Made by a program: the position numbers and the translations under genes. This document shows positions 18,142 to 27,431 of a stretch of DNA of 64,000 bases, one piece after another. Source of the stretch: Nocardioides mangrovi (lineage in GTDB: Bacteria; Actinomycetota; Actinomycetes; Propionibacteriales; Nocardioidaceae); NCBI RefSeq assembly GCF_020073815.1, contig NZ_JAIQZJ010000001.1:310001-374000 (forward strand). The letters run 5' to 3'. Each line of letters begins with the position of its first letter. Positions within the stretch are counted from its first letter, which is position 1. A model generated the notes under the pieces. The model was given only the letters and a program-made list of their open reading frames with translations, was not told the origin of the DNA and did not search any database.

Positions 18142-19161
18142 ATGGCTCGCAGTACCACCAAGTCGCTCGCGACTGCTGCTCGCAAGGTCATCTCCCGCAA
18201 GCCGGCCGCCTCGAAGGCCGCCGCACCCGCGAAGAAGGCGCCTCCGGCCAAGAAGGCGTCTCCGGCCAAGAAGGCGGCTCCGGCCAAGAAGGCGGCCCCG
18301 GCCAAGAAGGCGGCCCCGGCGAAGAAGGCGGCTCCCGTCAAGAAGGCCCCCGCGAAGAAGGCGGCTCCTGCCAAGCAGGCCGCTCCCGCCAAAAAGGCGG
18401 CCCCGGCGAAGAAGGCGGCCACGGCGAAGAAGGCGGCTCCGGCCAAGAAGGCGGCTCCGGCCAAGAAGGCGGCTCCCGCGAAGAAGGCGGCCCCGGCGAA
18501 GAAGGCCGCTCCCGCGAAGAAGGCGGCTCCGGCCAAGAAGGCGGCCCCGGCCAAGAAGGCGGCTCCCGCGAAGAAGGCGGCCCCGGCGAAGAAGGCCGCT
18601 CCCGCGAAGAAGGCCGCTCCCGCGAAGAAGGCCGCTCCGGTCAAGAAGGCAACCCCCGCGAAGAAGTCCGCAGCTCCGGCCAAGAAGGCGGCGGCTCCGG
18701 CGAAGAAGGCCGCTCCCGTGAAGAAGGCCGCTCCCGCGAAGAAGGCCGCGGCCAAGAAGGCGCCGGTCAGCGCCCTGGTCGTCCAGGCGGGCGAGGCCGC
18801 GTGGACCAAGGCGGAGCTCAAGGAGGTCCTCGACGAGCTCCACGAGCAGCGCACGCACAGCCTCGAGATCATCGAGAGCCTCGACAGCGAGCTCAACGGC
18901 CTCATGCGTGACTCGGGCGACGGCGCCGGCCAGGACCAGGCCGACGTGGGCGCCACCACCTTCGAGCGCGACCACGAGCTGACCGTCCTCAACAGCGAGC
19001 GCGACAAGCTGGCGCAGATCGAGCGGGCGCTGGCGCGCATCGACGACGGCACGTACGGCGTCTGCGAGTCCTGCGGCAACCCCATCGGCAAGATGCGGTT
19101 GATGGCCTTCCCCCGTGCCACACTGTGCATGACATGCAAGCAGCGCGAGGAGCGTCGCTGA
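18142..19161 (+). CDS. DksA/TraR-type zinc-finger protein with a histone-H1-like Lys-Ala-Pro repeat tail
   Basis: 339 aa with two clear parts. Residues about 25-205 are nearly pure repeats of the hexapeptide AAPAKK (about 30 units, with variants [12 protein letters not shown] and AATAKK), very basic and probably disordered, like histone H1 tails. Residues about 215-339 form a DksA/TraR-type domain: a coiled coil ([20 protein letters not shown]), a tip with DQADVG, and a C4 zinc finger with [11 protein letters not shown] and CMTCK near the C-terminus. DksA proteins enter the RNA polymerase secondary channel; the basic tail could add DNA binding, which is inference. The ATG 18142 is chosen for its GAGGAGG; the frame stays open back to 18061. 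Confidence 0.85.
   Translation: MARSTTKSLATAARKVISRKPAASKAAAPAKKAPPAKKASPAKKAAPAKKAAPAKKAAPAKKAAPVKKAPAKKAAPAKQAAPAKKAAPAKKAATAKKAAPAKKAAPAKKAAPAKKAAPAKKAAPAKKAAPAKKAAPAKKAAPAKKAAPAKKAAPAKKAAPAKKAAPVKKATPAKKSAAPAKKAAAPAKKAAPVKKAAPAKKAAAKKAPVSALVVQAGEAAWTKAELKEVLDELHEQRTHSLEIIESLDSELNGLMRDSGDGAGQDQADVGATTFERDHELTVLNSERDKLAQIERALARIDDGTYGVCESCGNPIGKMRLMAFPRATLCMTCKQREERR
18220..18755 (+). repeat. Minisatellite of about 18-bp units encoding AAPAKK
   Basis: About 30 tandem units of the type GCGGCTCCGGCCAAGAAG with synonymous changes run through the N-terminal half of the DksA-like gene. Blocks of several units recur identically (for example around 18470-18540 and 18540-18610), suggesting duplication of multi-unit segments. 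Length may vary between strains. Confidence 0.85.
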
Positions 19162-19721
19162 CCGGCGACGCAGGAGACCCGGACACCACCCGACCCCACC
19201 CGCGCCGCACCCGCCACCTGCTCGTCTTCGCGCTCGTCGCGATCACGGCGTACGCCGTCGACGTCGTCTCGAAGATCGTCGCGGTCGACCGGCTCACCGA
19301 CCGGCCCGACGTCCAGGTCGTCGGCGACCTGCTCGTGCTCCACCTGGTGCGCAACCCGGGCGCGGCGTTCAGCACCGGCACCGCCTACACCGAGGTCTTC
19401 AGCATCGTCGCCATCGTGGCGGTGCTGGTCATCCTCTACGTCAGTCGCCGGATCGGGAGCCTGGGCTGGGCCTTCGCCCTCGGGTTCCTGCTCGCCGGGG
19501 TCGCCGGCAACCTCACCGACCGACTGGTGCGCGAGCCGGGCCCGCTGCGCGGCCACGTGATCGACTTCTTCATGCTGCCGCACTGGCCGGTCTTCAACGT
19601 CGCCGACATGTGCATCGACGCCGCCGCGGTGCTGATCCTGGTCCAGGTCTTCCGCGGGATCCGCCTCGACGGCACCCGCGCCCCGCACGAGGGCGACGAC
19701 AGCGCCGAGGAGCCCGTGTGA
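19125..19721 (+). CDS. lspA: Lipoprotein signal peptidase LspA
   Basis: 198 aa membrane aspartyl protease (signal peptidase II) that cleaves prolipoproteins after lipidation by Lgt. Four helices are visible. Catalytic Asp residues lie in [12 protein letters not shown] and [11 protein letters not shown]; the conserved VRNPGAAFS region precedes them. The start is uncertain. ATG 19125 and ATG 19134 lie within the previous gene without a Shine-Dalgarno sequence. A CTG at 19158, overlapping the upstream TGA and 5 nt after GAGGAG, is an attractive non-canonical alternative that trims 11 residues. The extra N-terminal residues before [12 protein letters not shown] are unlikely to matter for function. 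Confidence 0.93.
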   Translation: MHDMQAARGASLTGDAGDPDTTRPHPRRTRHLLVFALVAITAYAVDVVSKIVAVDRLTDRPDVQVVGDLLVLHLVRNPGAAFSTGTAYTEVFSIVAIVAVLVILYVSRRIGSLGWAFALGFLLAGVAGNLTDRLVREPGPLRGHVIDFFMLPHWPVFNVADMCIDAAAVLILVQVFRGIRLDGTRAPHEGDDSAEEPV

Positions 19722-20656
19722 GCACCAGCGCCGACCACCGCATCCTGCCCGTCCCCGAGGGGCTGGCGGGGGAGCGGGTCGACGCCGCGATGGCTCGCCT
19801 GTTCGGCCTGTCCCGCACCCGCGCCGCCGACCTGATCGCCGCCGGCCACGTCGAGCTCGACGGCGCCACGGCCGCCAAGAGCGACCGGGTCGTCCCCGGG
19901 GCGATCCTCGACGTCACCATCCCCGTCGAGGCCGACCCGCTGGCGGTCGTCCCCGAGGTCGTCGAGGGGATCAAGATCATCCACGACGACAACGCGATCG
20001 TGGTCATCGACAAGCCCGTCGGGGTCGCCGTCCACCCCTCGCCCGGCTGGACCGGCCCGACCGTCGTCGGCCACCTCGCGGGGGCCGGCTTCCGGATCTC
20101 CACCAGCGGGGCGTCCGAGCGCCAGGGCATCGTCCAGCGGCTCGACGTCGGCACCTCCGGCGTGATGGTCATCTGCAAGTCCGAGCACGCCTACTCCGTG
20201 CTCAAGAACGCCTTCCGCAACCGCACCGTCGACAAGACCTACCACGCCCTCGTGCAGGGTCACCCCGACCCGCTCGAGGGCACCATCGACGCCCCGATCG
20301 GGCGGCACCCGAAGGCCGACTACAAGTTCGCGGTGATGGCCGACGGCCGGCACAGCGTCACCCACTACGAGACCCTCGAGGCGCACCGCTTCGCCAGCCT
20401 GCTTGAGATCCACCTCGAGACCGGCCGCACCCACCAGATCCGGGTGCACATGGCCGCCCTGAAGCACCCCTGCGTCGGCGACCTCACCTACGGCGCCGAT
20501 CCCACCCTCGCCCGCCGCTGCGGGCTGGAGCGGCAGTGGCTGCACGCCGTACGCCTCGGGTTCGAGCACCCCGACAGCGGCGAGTACGTCGAGTACGAGT
20601 CGCCCTACCCCGACGACCTCGCGCACGCGCTCGAGGTGATCCGGGATGCTCATTAG
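19718..20656 (+). CDS. rluD: RluD-type 23S rRNA pseudouridine synthase
   Basis: 312 aa. An N-terminal S4 RNA-binding domain ([30 protein letters not shown]) is followed by the RluA-family catalytic domain with [15 protein letters not shown], where the Asp is the catalytic residue. [22 protein letters not shown] and [23 protein letters not shown] are further family motifs. RluD modifies helix 69 of 23S rRNA; RluA-family substrate choice cannot be proved from sequence, but the lspA-rluD order is common. The GTG at 19718 overlaps the lspA TGA. Confidence 0.92.
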   Translation: MSTSADHRILPVPEGLAGERVDAAMARLFGLSRTRAADLIAAGHVELDGATAAKSDRVVPGAILDVTIPVEADPLAVVPEVVEGIKIIHDDNAIVVIDKPVGVAVHPSPGWTGPTVVGHLAGAGFRISTSGASERQGIVQRLDVGTSGVMVICKSEHAYSVLKNAFRNRTVDKTYHALVQGHPDPLEGTIDAPIGRHPKADYKFAVMADGRHSVTHYETLEAHRFASLLEIHLETGRTHQIRVHMAALKHPCVGDLTYGADPTLARRCGLERQWLHAVRLGFEHPDSGEYVEYESPYPDDLAHALEVIRDAH

Positions 20657-21326
20657 GCCTGCGGCCCGGTCCGACGCCGAGGCCGTCGCCTCGGTCCACC
20701 TGGCCGCCCGGCGCTCGGCGACGATGCCCCCGGGCATCCACCCCGACGGCGACGTCCGCCGCTGGCTCGCCCGGCGGCTGGGCCAGGACGACGTCTGGGT
20801 GGCCGAGCTCGACGGCGAGGTGGTCGGCTACGCCCGGTTCACCCCGACCTGGCTCGACGACCTCTACGTCCTCCCGACGTACGCCGGCCAGGGCGTCGGG
20901 TCCGCGCTGCTCGACCTGGTCAAGGCGCAGCGGCCCGACGGCTTCTGCCTGTGGGTCTTCGAGATGAACACGCCGGCCCGCGGCTTCTACGCCCGCCACG
21001 GACTGATCGAGCTCGAGCACACCGACGGCTCGGCCAACGAGGAGAAGCGGCCCGACCTCCGGATGGCCTGGCTAGGGGCCGAGCCGCTGCGCTACCTGCG
21101 CAGCCTGATCGACGAGGTCGACGAGCAGCTCGGCGACCTGCTCGCCCGGCGGGCCGCGCTGACCGCTGCCGTCCAGGACATCAAGCACGACACCACCCGC
21201 GACCCCGACCGCGAGCGCGCCATCGCCGCCGCCCTGGCTCGCCGCGCCCCCGCCCTGGGCGAGGAGCGGCTGGCCAGGATCGCCCACGTGATCATCAGTG
21301 AGAGCCTCGACGCCGCCGGCCACTGA
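20646..21326 (+). CDS. GNAT acetyltransferase fused to an AroQ-type chorismate mutase domain
   Basis: 226 aa. Residues 1-145 form a GNAT fold: [45 protein letters not shown] with the acetyl-CoA loop, and [14 protein letters not shown]. Residues about 150-226 resemble type II chorismate mutase: [30 protein letters not shown] and VIISESL. Against the E. coli catalytic set, Arg152, Arg169, Lys180, Asp186, Arg189, Glu190 and Ser220 fall at matching places, while the position of Gln88 is Ala224. The substrate of the GNAT part is unknown. The ATG overlaps the end of the rluD gene by 11 bp. Confidence 0.82.
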   Translation: MLIRPAARSDAEAVASVHLAARRSATMPPGIHPDGDVRRWLARRLGQDDVWVAELDGEVVGYARFTPTWLDDLYVLPTYAGQGVGSALLDLVKAQRPDGFCLWVFEMNTPARGFYARHGLIELEHTDGSANEEKRPDLRMAWLGAEPLRYLRSLIDEVDEQLGDLLARRAALTAAVQDIKHDTTRDPDRERAIAAALARRAPALGEERLARIAHVIISESLDAAGH

Positions 21327-21379
21327 GCGGCTGGCCGGCTCCGGCAGCGGCGGGTGGGGCTCGCTTTCTCCGGGGCAGA

Positions 21380-21468
21380 CCGAGCCGAACCCACCGTTCG
21401 ACGGCCACGACCCCGGGCAGTGGTGACTTCGACTCCGTTCGGGCCCGGCCAACCGAGCCGAATCCACC
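21380..21468 (+). repeat. Repeated 16-mer in the intergenic region before dnaE
   Basis: CCGAGCCGAACCCACC (21380-21395) recurs with one change at 21453-21468. Each copy can pair loosely with a GGTG...GCTC or GGTG...ACTC segment 20-30 nt before it, so two similar imperfect hairpins stand in tandem. The gap 21327-21657 holds no gene that I can support; a further GGCACGG/CCGTGCC hairpin follows at about 21471-21506. Confidence 0.55.
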
Positions 21469-21553
21469 GCGGCACGGTCGGATCGGCGCTGTCGGCGGGC
21501 CGTGCCAGAGTGACACCCGACCGCGAATAGTCCATCGACTACGGGTCCGGCGT

Positions 21554-21559
21554 TAGAGT
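21554..21559 (+). promoter_or_regulatory. Candidate -10 box of the dnaE promoter
   Basis: TAGAGT in an AT-richer segment (from about 21527) of the rluD/GNAT to dnaE gap. It would give a leader of about 90 nt before the ATG at 21658. The -35 is not obvious. Confidence 0.4.
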
Positions 21560-21657
21560 GAGCACCTTCCCCCAACCGGCGCCAGGTCCGCTTCGTGGCT
21601 CTGGTCAGTCATGCCCGCAGCACGTACCACCGACGTACCGAGGAGTGGCCCGCGACG

Positions 21658-24600
21658 ATGGCGAACGCCTCCCAGGACTCCTTCGTCCACCTCCACGTCC
21701 ACACCGAGTACTCCATGCTCGACGGAGCCTCGCTCCTCGACGGGCTGTTCACCCGGGTGGCGGACCTGCAGATGCCGGCGATCGCGATGACCGACCACGG
21801 CAACCTGCACGGCGCGTTCGACTTCTACTCCAAGGCCCGCAAGTACGGCGTGAAGCCGATCATCGGCATCGAGGCCTACCTCGCGCCCGGCACCCACCGC
21901 TCGGAGAAGCGCCGGGTGCGGTGGGGCCAGGGCGACCTGGCCGAGGAGGGCGGCAAGGACGTCGCCGGCGGCGGCGCCTACACCCACATGACGATGTGGG
22001 CCGAGTCGACCGAGGGCATGCACAACCTCTTCCGGCTCGCCAGCCTGGCCAGCCTCGAGGGCTACTACTACAAGCCGCGCATGGACCGCGAGCTCCTGCA
22101 GCGCTACTCCCAGGGCATCATCGCCAGCACCGGCTGCCTGTCGGGGGAGATCCAGACCCGCCTGACGCTGGGGCAGTACGACGAGGCGCTCAAGGCAGCC
22201 GGCGAGTTCCAGGACATCTTCGGCAAGGACAACTTCTTCCTCGAGCTGATGGACCACGGCATCGCCGCCGAGCGGGCCACCCGCGAGGACCTGCTCAAGA
22301 TCGCCAAGACGCTCGGGCTGCCGGCGCTGGTCACCAACGACACCCACTACAACGCTCCCGAGGACGCCGCCGCGCAGGACGCGCTGATCTGCGTCGCCTC
22401 CGGCAAGCGACTGGCCGACACCAACCGGCTCAAGTTCGATGGCGGTGGCTACTACATCAAGTCCGCCGCCGAGATGCGCGAGCTGTGGGCCGACTTCCCC
22501 GACGCCTGCGACAACACCCTCGCGGTCGCCGAGCGCTGCGAGGTCGAGTTCGTTGAGTCCACCGGCGGCTACATGGCGCGCGCCGACGTGCCCGACAGCG
22601 AGACCGAGGAGAGCTGGTTCCGCAAGGAGGTGTGGCGCGGCATCGAGGCCCGCTACCCGGGCGAGCGGCTGACCCAGGACGTCAAGGACCGCGTCGAGAT
22701 GGAGCTCGGCGTCATCTCGCAGAAGGGCTACTGCGGCTACTACCTCGTGGTCGCCGACTTCATCCAGTGGTCCAAGCGCAACGGCATCCGGGTCGGCCCG
22801 GGCCGCGGCTCCGGCGCGGGCTCGATCGCGGCGTACGCCCTGAGCATCACCGACCTGTGCCCGCTCGAGCACGGCCTCTTCTTCGAGCGGTTCCTGAACC
22901 CCGAGCGCCCGTCGATGCCCGACTTCGACATCGACTTCGACGACCACCGCCGCGGCGAGGTCATCAAGTACGTCACGGAGAAGTACGGCTCCGACCGCGT
23001 CGCCCAGATCGCCACCTTCGGCCGGCTCAAGTCCAAGGCCGCGATCAAGGACGCCGCGCGCGTGCTCGACCACGGCTTCGCGATCTCCGACCGCATCACC
23101 AAGGCGCTGCCGCCCGACGTGATGGGCAAGGGCGTCCCCCTCAAGGAGATCTTCAACCCCGAGCACAAGCGCTACGGCGAGGGCGGCGAGTTCCGCTCCC
23201 TGCACGACCAGGACCCCGACGTCCGCACCATCTTCAGCACCGCGCTGGGCCTCGAGGGCCAGATCCGCAACTGGGGCGTGCACGCCGCGGGCGTGATCAT
23301 GTCGAGCGAGCCGATCATCGACGTCGTGCCGATCATGGCGCGGCCGCAGGACGGCGCCGTCATCACCCAGTTCGACTACCCGATGTGCGAGTCGCTCGGA
23401 CTGGTCAAGATGGACTTCCTCGGTCTGTCCAACCTGCACATCCTCGAGGACGCCCTGGAGAACATCCGGGCCAACCGCGACGAGACCGTCGTGCTCGAGG
23501 AGCTGCCGTTCGACGACCGGGCGACCTACGAGCTGATGGGCCGCGGCGACACCCTGGGTGTCTTCCAGCTCGATGGTGGCGGCATGCGCGCGCTGCTGCG
23601 CTCGATGCAGCCCGACCAGTTCGCCGACATCACCGCGGTCAGCGCGCTCTACCGGCCGGGCCCGATGGGTGCGGACTCGCACAACAAGTACGCCCGCCGC
23701 AAGAACGGCCGCGAGCCGATCGAGCCGATCCACCCGGCGCTCGCCGAGGCCCTCGAGCCGGTGCTGGGGGAGACCTACGGCCTGATCGTCTACCAGGAGC
23801 AGGTGATGGCGATCGCCCAGGTCCTGGCGGGCTTCACGCTGGGCGCCGCCGACAACCTGCGCCGCGCGATGGGCAAGAAGAAGAAGGAGGAGCTGGACAA
23901 GCAGTACGCCGGCTTCCAGGCCGGCATGCTCGAGCGCGGCTACCCGCAGGACGCTATCGACAAGCTCTGGGAGATCCTGCTCCCGTTCTCCGACTACGCC
24001 TTCAACAAGTCGCACTCCGCGGCCTACGGCGTCATCACCTACTGGACCGCCTACCTCAAGGCCAACTACCCGGCCGAGTACATGGCGGCGCTCCTCACGT
24101 CCGCGCGGGACGACAAGGACAAGATGGCGATCTACCTCAACGAGTGCCGCCGGATGAAGATCCAGGTGCTCCCGCCGGACGTCAACGAGTCCTCGCACAA
24201 CTTCACCCCGGTCGGCCGTGACATCCGCTTCGGCCTCACGGCCATCCGCAACGTCGGCCACAACGTCGTCGACGGCATCGTCGCGGGCCGCCAGGACGGT
24301 CGCTACGAGGACTTCAACGACTTCCTCGCGAAGGTGCCGGCGATCGTCTGCAACAAGCGCGTGATCGAGTCGCTGGTCAAGGCCGGCTCGTTCGACGACA
24401 TGAAGCACCGCCGGCGCGCGCTGGTCGCGATCCACGAGGTCGCGGTCGACCAGTACGTCGACATCAAGCGCAACGAGGCGATCGGCCAGGACTCCCTCTT
24501 CGGTGGCCTCGACGACGAGGCGTCCGGCTTCGGCGTCAGCGTGGCGATCCCCGAGATCGACGAGTGGGACAAGATGACCCTGCTCGGCCACGAGCGGGAG

Positions 24601-25203
24601 ATGCTCGGCCTCTACGTCTCCGACCACCCGCTGCTCGGCCTCGAGCACGTGCTCTCCAACGGCACCGACTGCACCATCGGCCAGCTGATGCTCGACGAGG
24701 ACCGCGCCGACGGCAGCACGATCACCGTCTCCGGCCTGGTCACCTCCGTGCAGCGCAAGATCACCAAGCGTGGCGACGCCTGGGCGCTGATCACCGTCGA
24801 GGACCTCGACGGCGCGATCGACGTCCTGCTCTTCCCGAGCTCGTGGCAGCTCGCGGGCCACCTGGTCTCCGAGGACGCGATCATCACCGTCCGCGGCCGG
24901 CTCAACCGCAGCAAGGAGCAGCCGGAGATCATGGGCCAGGAGGTCACCCTGCCCGACCTCTCCGACGGCCCGAGCGGCCCGGTCGTGATCAAGCTGCCGC
25001 AGACCCGGATCAACCCGAGCACCGTCGACGGCCTCAAGGAGGTCCTCCGCACCCACCCGGGTGTGACCGAGGTCCACCTCAAGGTGCTGATGCGCGACAA
25101 GACGCTCGTCATGCGCATCGGGGACACTCATCGGGTGACCGCGAGCCCAGCCCTCTTCGCCGACCTCAAGCAGCTCCTCGGACCCGGGTGCCTGACCGGA
25201 TGA
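21658..25203 (+). CDS. dnaE: DNA polymerase III alpha subunit DnaE
   Basis: 1181 aa replicative polymerase. The N-terminal PHP domain starts FVHLHVHTEYSMLDGASLLDG (split by its usual His residues) and retains TDHGNLHG. The palm domain has GPGRGSGAGSIAAYAL and the catalytic PDFDIDFDDHRR. RPGPMGADSHNKYARRKNG, the YQEQVMAIAQ segment and FNKSHSAAYGVITYWTAYLK are typical of DnaE1. A helix-hairpin-helix region and an OB-fold (ITVSGLVTSVQRKITKRGD) follow. ATG 21658 is preceded by GAGGAGTGG and gives MANASQDSF; the frame is open to 21595 but the extra residues are not conserved in character. Confidence 0.97.
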   Translation: MANASQDSFVHLHVHTEYSMLDGASLLDGLFTRVADLQMPAIAMTDHGNLHGAFDFYSKARKYGVKPIIGIEAYLAPGTHRSEKRRVRWGQGDLAEEGGKDVAGGGAYTHMTMWAESTEGMHNLFRLASLASLEGYYYKPRMDRELLQRYSQGIIASTGCLSGEIQTRLTLGQYDEALKAAGEFQDIFGKDNFFLELMDHGIAAERATREDLLKIAKTLGLPALVTNDTHYNAPEDAAAQDALICVASGKRLADTNRLKFDGGGYYIKSAAEMRELWADFPDACDNTLAVAERCEVEFVESTGGYMARADVPDSETEESWFRKEVWRGIEARYPGERLTQDVKDRVEMELGVISQKGYCGYYLVVADFIQWSKRNGIRVGPGRGSGAGSIAAYALSITDLCPLEHGLFFERFLNPERPSMPDFDIDFDDHRRGEVIKYVTEKYGSDRVAQIATFGRLKSKAAIKDAARVLDHGFAISDRITKALPPDVMGKGVPLKEIFNPEHKRYGEGGEFRSLHDQDPDVRTIFSTALGLEGQIRNWGVHAAGVIMSSEPIIDVVPIMARPQDGAVITQFDYPMCESLGLVKMDFLGLSNLHILEDALENIRANRDETVVLEELPFDDRATYELMGRGDTLGVFQLDGGGMRALLRSMQPDQFADITAVSALYRPGPMGADSHNKYARRKNGREPIEPIHPALAEALEPVLGETYGLIVYQEQVMAIAQVLAGFTLGAADNLRRAMGKKKKEELDKQYAGFQAGMLERGYPQDAIDKLWEILLPFSDYAFNKSHSAAYGVITYWTAYLKANYPAEYMAALLTSARDDKDKMAIYLNECRRMKIQVLPPDVNESSHNFTPVGRDIRFGLTAIRNVGHNVVDGIVAGRQDGRYEDFNDFLAKVPAIVCNKRVIESLVKAGSFDDMKHRRRALVAIHEVAVDQYVDIKRNEAIGQDSLFGGLDDEASGFGVSVAIPEIDEWDKMTLLGHEREMLGLYVSDHPLLGLEHVLSNGTDCTIGQLMLDEDRADGSTITVSGLVTSVQRKITKRGDAWALITVEDLDGAIDVLLFPSSWQLAGHLVSEDAIITVRGRLNRSKEQPEIMGQEVTLPDLSDGPSGPVVIKLPQTRINPSTVDGLKEVLRTHPGVTEVHLKVLMRDKTLVMRIGDTHRVTASPALFADLKQLLGPGCLTG

Positions 25204-25760
25204 CCACCCGACGCTCCGCCCTCTTCCGGGGGGCGCTCCTCCAAGGCGTGCTGGTGGTCGCGGTGCTCGCGGTCGTCGGTGCGCTCGCCGGAGTCGTCTG
25301 GCAGTGGCTCTGGACCCCGCCCAGCGGCCTCGTCGTCAACCACGACTGGGTGCCGCTCAACGCGATCGAGCTGCAGCAGGAGTTCTCCGCCACCGGCTGG
25401 TACGTCGTCGTCGGCGTGGTCGCCGGGCTGCTGGCCGGCGTGGTGGCGGCCCTGCTCCTCGACGCCGCTCCGCTGCTCACCCTTGCGGGCGTGCTCGTCG
25501 GCGCCGCGCTCGGGGCGTGGCTGATGTCGGTGGTCGGCATCGCGCTCGGCCCGGCCGACCCCGAGGTGCTGGCCAAGACCGCCGAGGAGGGTGTCCACCT
25601 GCCGATGGCGCTGGCGGTCACCGGCAAGAGCCCCTACCTCGCCTACCCGGTCGGCGCGCTGCTCGGCGTGATCATGGTCTTCATCGGGATCTCCGGTCAC
25701 CGCCGGCATCCGCAGCCGGCGCCACAGCCGACGCCGGCCCCCGAGCTCTCCATGGAGTGA
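25200..25760 (+). CDS. Small four-helix membrane protein of unknown function
   Basis: 186 aa. About four hydrophobic helices are seen (near residues 12-34, 65-85, 90-112 and 147-165), with an extracytoplasmic segment WTPPSGLVVNHDWVPLNAIE between helices 1 and 2, and a cytoplasmic Pro-rich tail PQPAPQPTPAPELSME. The organisation resembles DUF2567-like actinobacterial membrane proteins, but I cannot assign a function. The ATG overlaps the dnaE stop, so it is translationally coupled to dnaE. Confidence 0.75.
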   Translation: MTTRRSALFRGALLQGVLVVAVLAVVGALAGVVWQWLWTPPSGLVVNHDWVPLNAIELQQEFSATGWYVVVGVVAGLLAGVVAALLLDAAPLLTLAGVLVGAALGAWLMSVVGIALGPADPEVLAKTAEEGVHLPMALAVTGKSPYLAYPVGALLGVIMVFIGISGHRRHPQPAPQPTPAPELSME

Positions 25761-25806
25761 GCTCTCCGTGGTGAGCTCTCCGTGGAGTGAGTACCGCACC
25801 TCGGGG

Positions 25807-25812
25807 TAGCCT
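25807..25812 (+). promoter_or_regulatory. -10 box of a leaderless promoter
   Basis: TAGCCT lies 6 nt before the GTG at 25819, with no Shine-Dalgarno sequence between. The 58-bp gap also holds a short direct repeat of GTGAGCTCTCCGTGG at about 25757-25790. Confidence 0.5.
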
Positions 25813-25818
25813 CCGCGC

Positions 25819-27426
25819 GTGACCGACCAGCCGGAGTACCTCGACAGCCGCGGCGGCGCTCCGGGGGTTCCCCCCACCGAGCGGCGACCCCGCCGGCGCC
25901 GCCGTCCGCTCCTCATCGCCGCCGGCGTGGTCGGTCTGGCCGTCGTCGGCGGCGGCGCGTGGGCCGCCTGGTCGTTCTTCTCGAGCGGCGCGCAGCCGTC
26001 GGAGGCGCTGCCCGCCTCGACGATCGCGTACGTGAGCGTCGACCTCGACCCCAGCGGCGGTCAGAAGATCGAGGCGCTGCGCACCCTGAAGAAGTTCCCG
26101 GCACTCGACGACCAGCTCGACCTCGGCACCGACGACGACCTGCGCGAGTGGATCTTCGACAAGATCCAGGAGGAGTCGTCGGAGTGCACGGATCTCGACT
26201 ACGGCGACGACGTCGAGCCGTGGCTCGGCGACCGGTTCGCCGTGGCGGCCGTCGACAGCGGCGGGGACAGCCCGAGCCCGATCGTCGTGGTCCAGGTCTC
26301 CGACGACGACAAGGCCGACGCCGGCCTGACGAAGCTCCGTGACTGCGGCGGCGGCAGCACCGAGGACGGCGCCTGGGCGATCGACGACGGCTGGGCACTG
26401 ATCGGCGAGGACCAGCAGACGGTCGACGCCGTCGCCGCCGAGGCGGCACAGGGCTCGCTGGCCGACGACGCCGACTTCCAGCAGTGGACCGGTGCCGCCG
26501 GCGATGACGGCATCGTCTCCATGTACGCCGCGCCGACCGCCGGCCAGGCTCTTGCCGACTACGTCAGTGACAGCTTCGGCGAGCTGACGGGTGCCGACCC
26601 GAGCCTGCAGAGCCAGATGGACCAGGCGACCGAGCAGCTGAAGGACTTCAAGGGCGCTGCGGCGACGGTCCGGTTCGATGACGGCGGGCTGGAGCTCGAG
26701 GCAGCGGCCGACGCCGGTTCGAAGGGCGCCATCTACACCGCGAGCGACGACGGCGGGGAGGCGGTCACCTCACTGCCGTCCGGCACGGCCGCGGCGTTCG
26801 GCGTCGGGCTGGACTTCCAGGACGGCTGGTTGGACCGGCTCCTCGATCCCATCGCGCAGGAGGCGGGCGTCTCCAGCGACGACCTGGTGGCGACCGCACA
26901 GGAGGAGCTCGGGATCGACCTGCCCCAGGACGTGGAGACGCTGCTCGGCCACTCGTTCGCCATCGCCATCGACCAGGACTTCGACCCCAGCGCCCTCGAC
27001 TCGGCCTCCGGCCCCCAGGACGTGACCGGTGTCGGTGTGAAGATCCTGGGTGACGCCGACGCCATCGACGGCGTCCTCGACAAGGTCCGCACCGCTGCTG
27101 GTGGCGCCGACGCGGGGCTTCTCGACAGCGACCCCGGCGACGGCGCCGTCGCGGTCGGGCCCGACCCCGACTACCGCCGGCAGCTGCTGGAGGACGGCGA
27201 CCTCGGCGACGACGACGGCTTCCGGAAGGTCGTCGAGCACGGCGACGACGCGTCGGAGATCCTCTACGTCGACGTCGACGCGGTCACCGGGTGGCTGTCC
27301 GACTCCGGCGCGTTCGGCGACGACCCGGACGTGGCGGACAACCTGGAGCCGCTGGCCGCCCTCGGTCTCAGCGCGTGGCAGGAGGACGACGTGTCCCACG
27401 TCGTCCTCAAGGTGACGACCGGCTAG
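25819..27426 (+). CDS. DUF3352-type membrane-anchored protein
   Basis: 535 aa. The cytoplasmic N-terminus is Pro/Arg-rich ([16 protein letters not shown]), followed by one helix (about residues 34-56). The large extracytoplasmic region is rich in Asp and Gly. It contains LPASTIAYVSVDLDPSGGQKIEALRTLKKFPAL, ECTDLDYGDDVEPWLGDRFAVAA and IVVVQVSDDDKADAGLTKLRDCGG, the pattern of DUF3352 proteins. No catalytic motif is recognised. The GTG start is 6 nt after a TAGCCT box. It converges on the ybaK-type gene with only 5 bp between the stops. Confidence 0.8.
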   Translation: MTDQPEYLDSRGGAPGVPPTERRPRRRRRPLLIAAGVVGLAVVGGGAWAAWSFFSSGAQPSEALPASTIAYVSVDLDPSGGQKIEALRTLKKFPALDDQLDLGTDDDLREWIFDKIQEESSECTDLDYGDDVEPWLGDRFAVAAVDSGGDSPSPIVVVQVSDDDKADAGLTKLRDCGGGSTEDGAWAIDDGWALIGEDQQTVDAVAAEAAQGSLADDADFQQWTGAAGDDGIVSMYAAPTAGQALADYVSDSFGELTGADPSLQSQMDQATEQLKDFKGAAATVRFDDGGLELEAAADAGSKGAIYTASDDGGEAVTSLPSGTAAAFGVGLDFQDGWLDRLLDPIAQEAGVSSDDLVATAQEELGIDLPQDVETLLGHSFAIAIDQDFDPSALDSASGPQDVTGVGVKILGDADAIDGVLDKVRTAAGGADAGLLDSDPGDGAVAVGPDPDYRRQLLEDGDLGDDDGFRKVVEHGDDASEILYVDVDAVTGWLSDSGAFGDDPDVADNLEPLAALGLSAWQEDDVSHVVLKVTTG

Positions 27427-27431
27427 GCGTC

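Noticed and set aside
18220..18755. CRISPR-like array
   Set aside because: The units are contiguous and in frame with no spacers, so this is a coding tandem repeat.
18076..18975. A minus-strand frame encoding repeats of [11 protein letters not shown]
   Set aside because: It is the complement of the AAPAKK minisatellite, so the repeat arises automatically from the coding strand.
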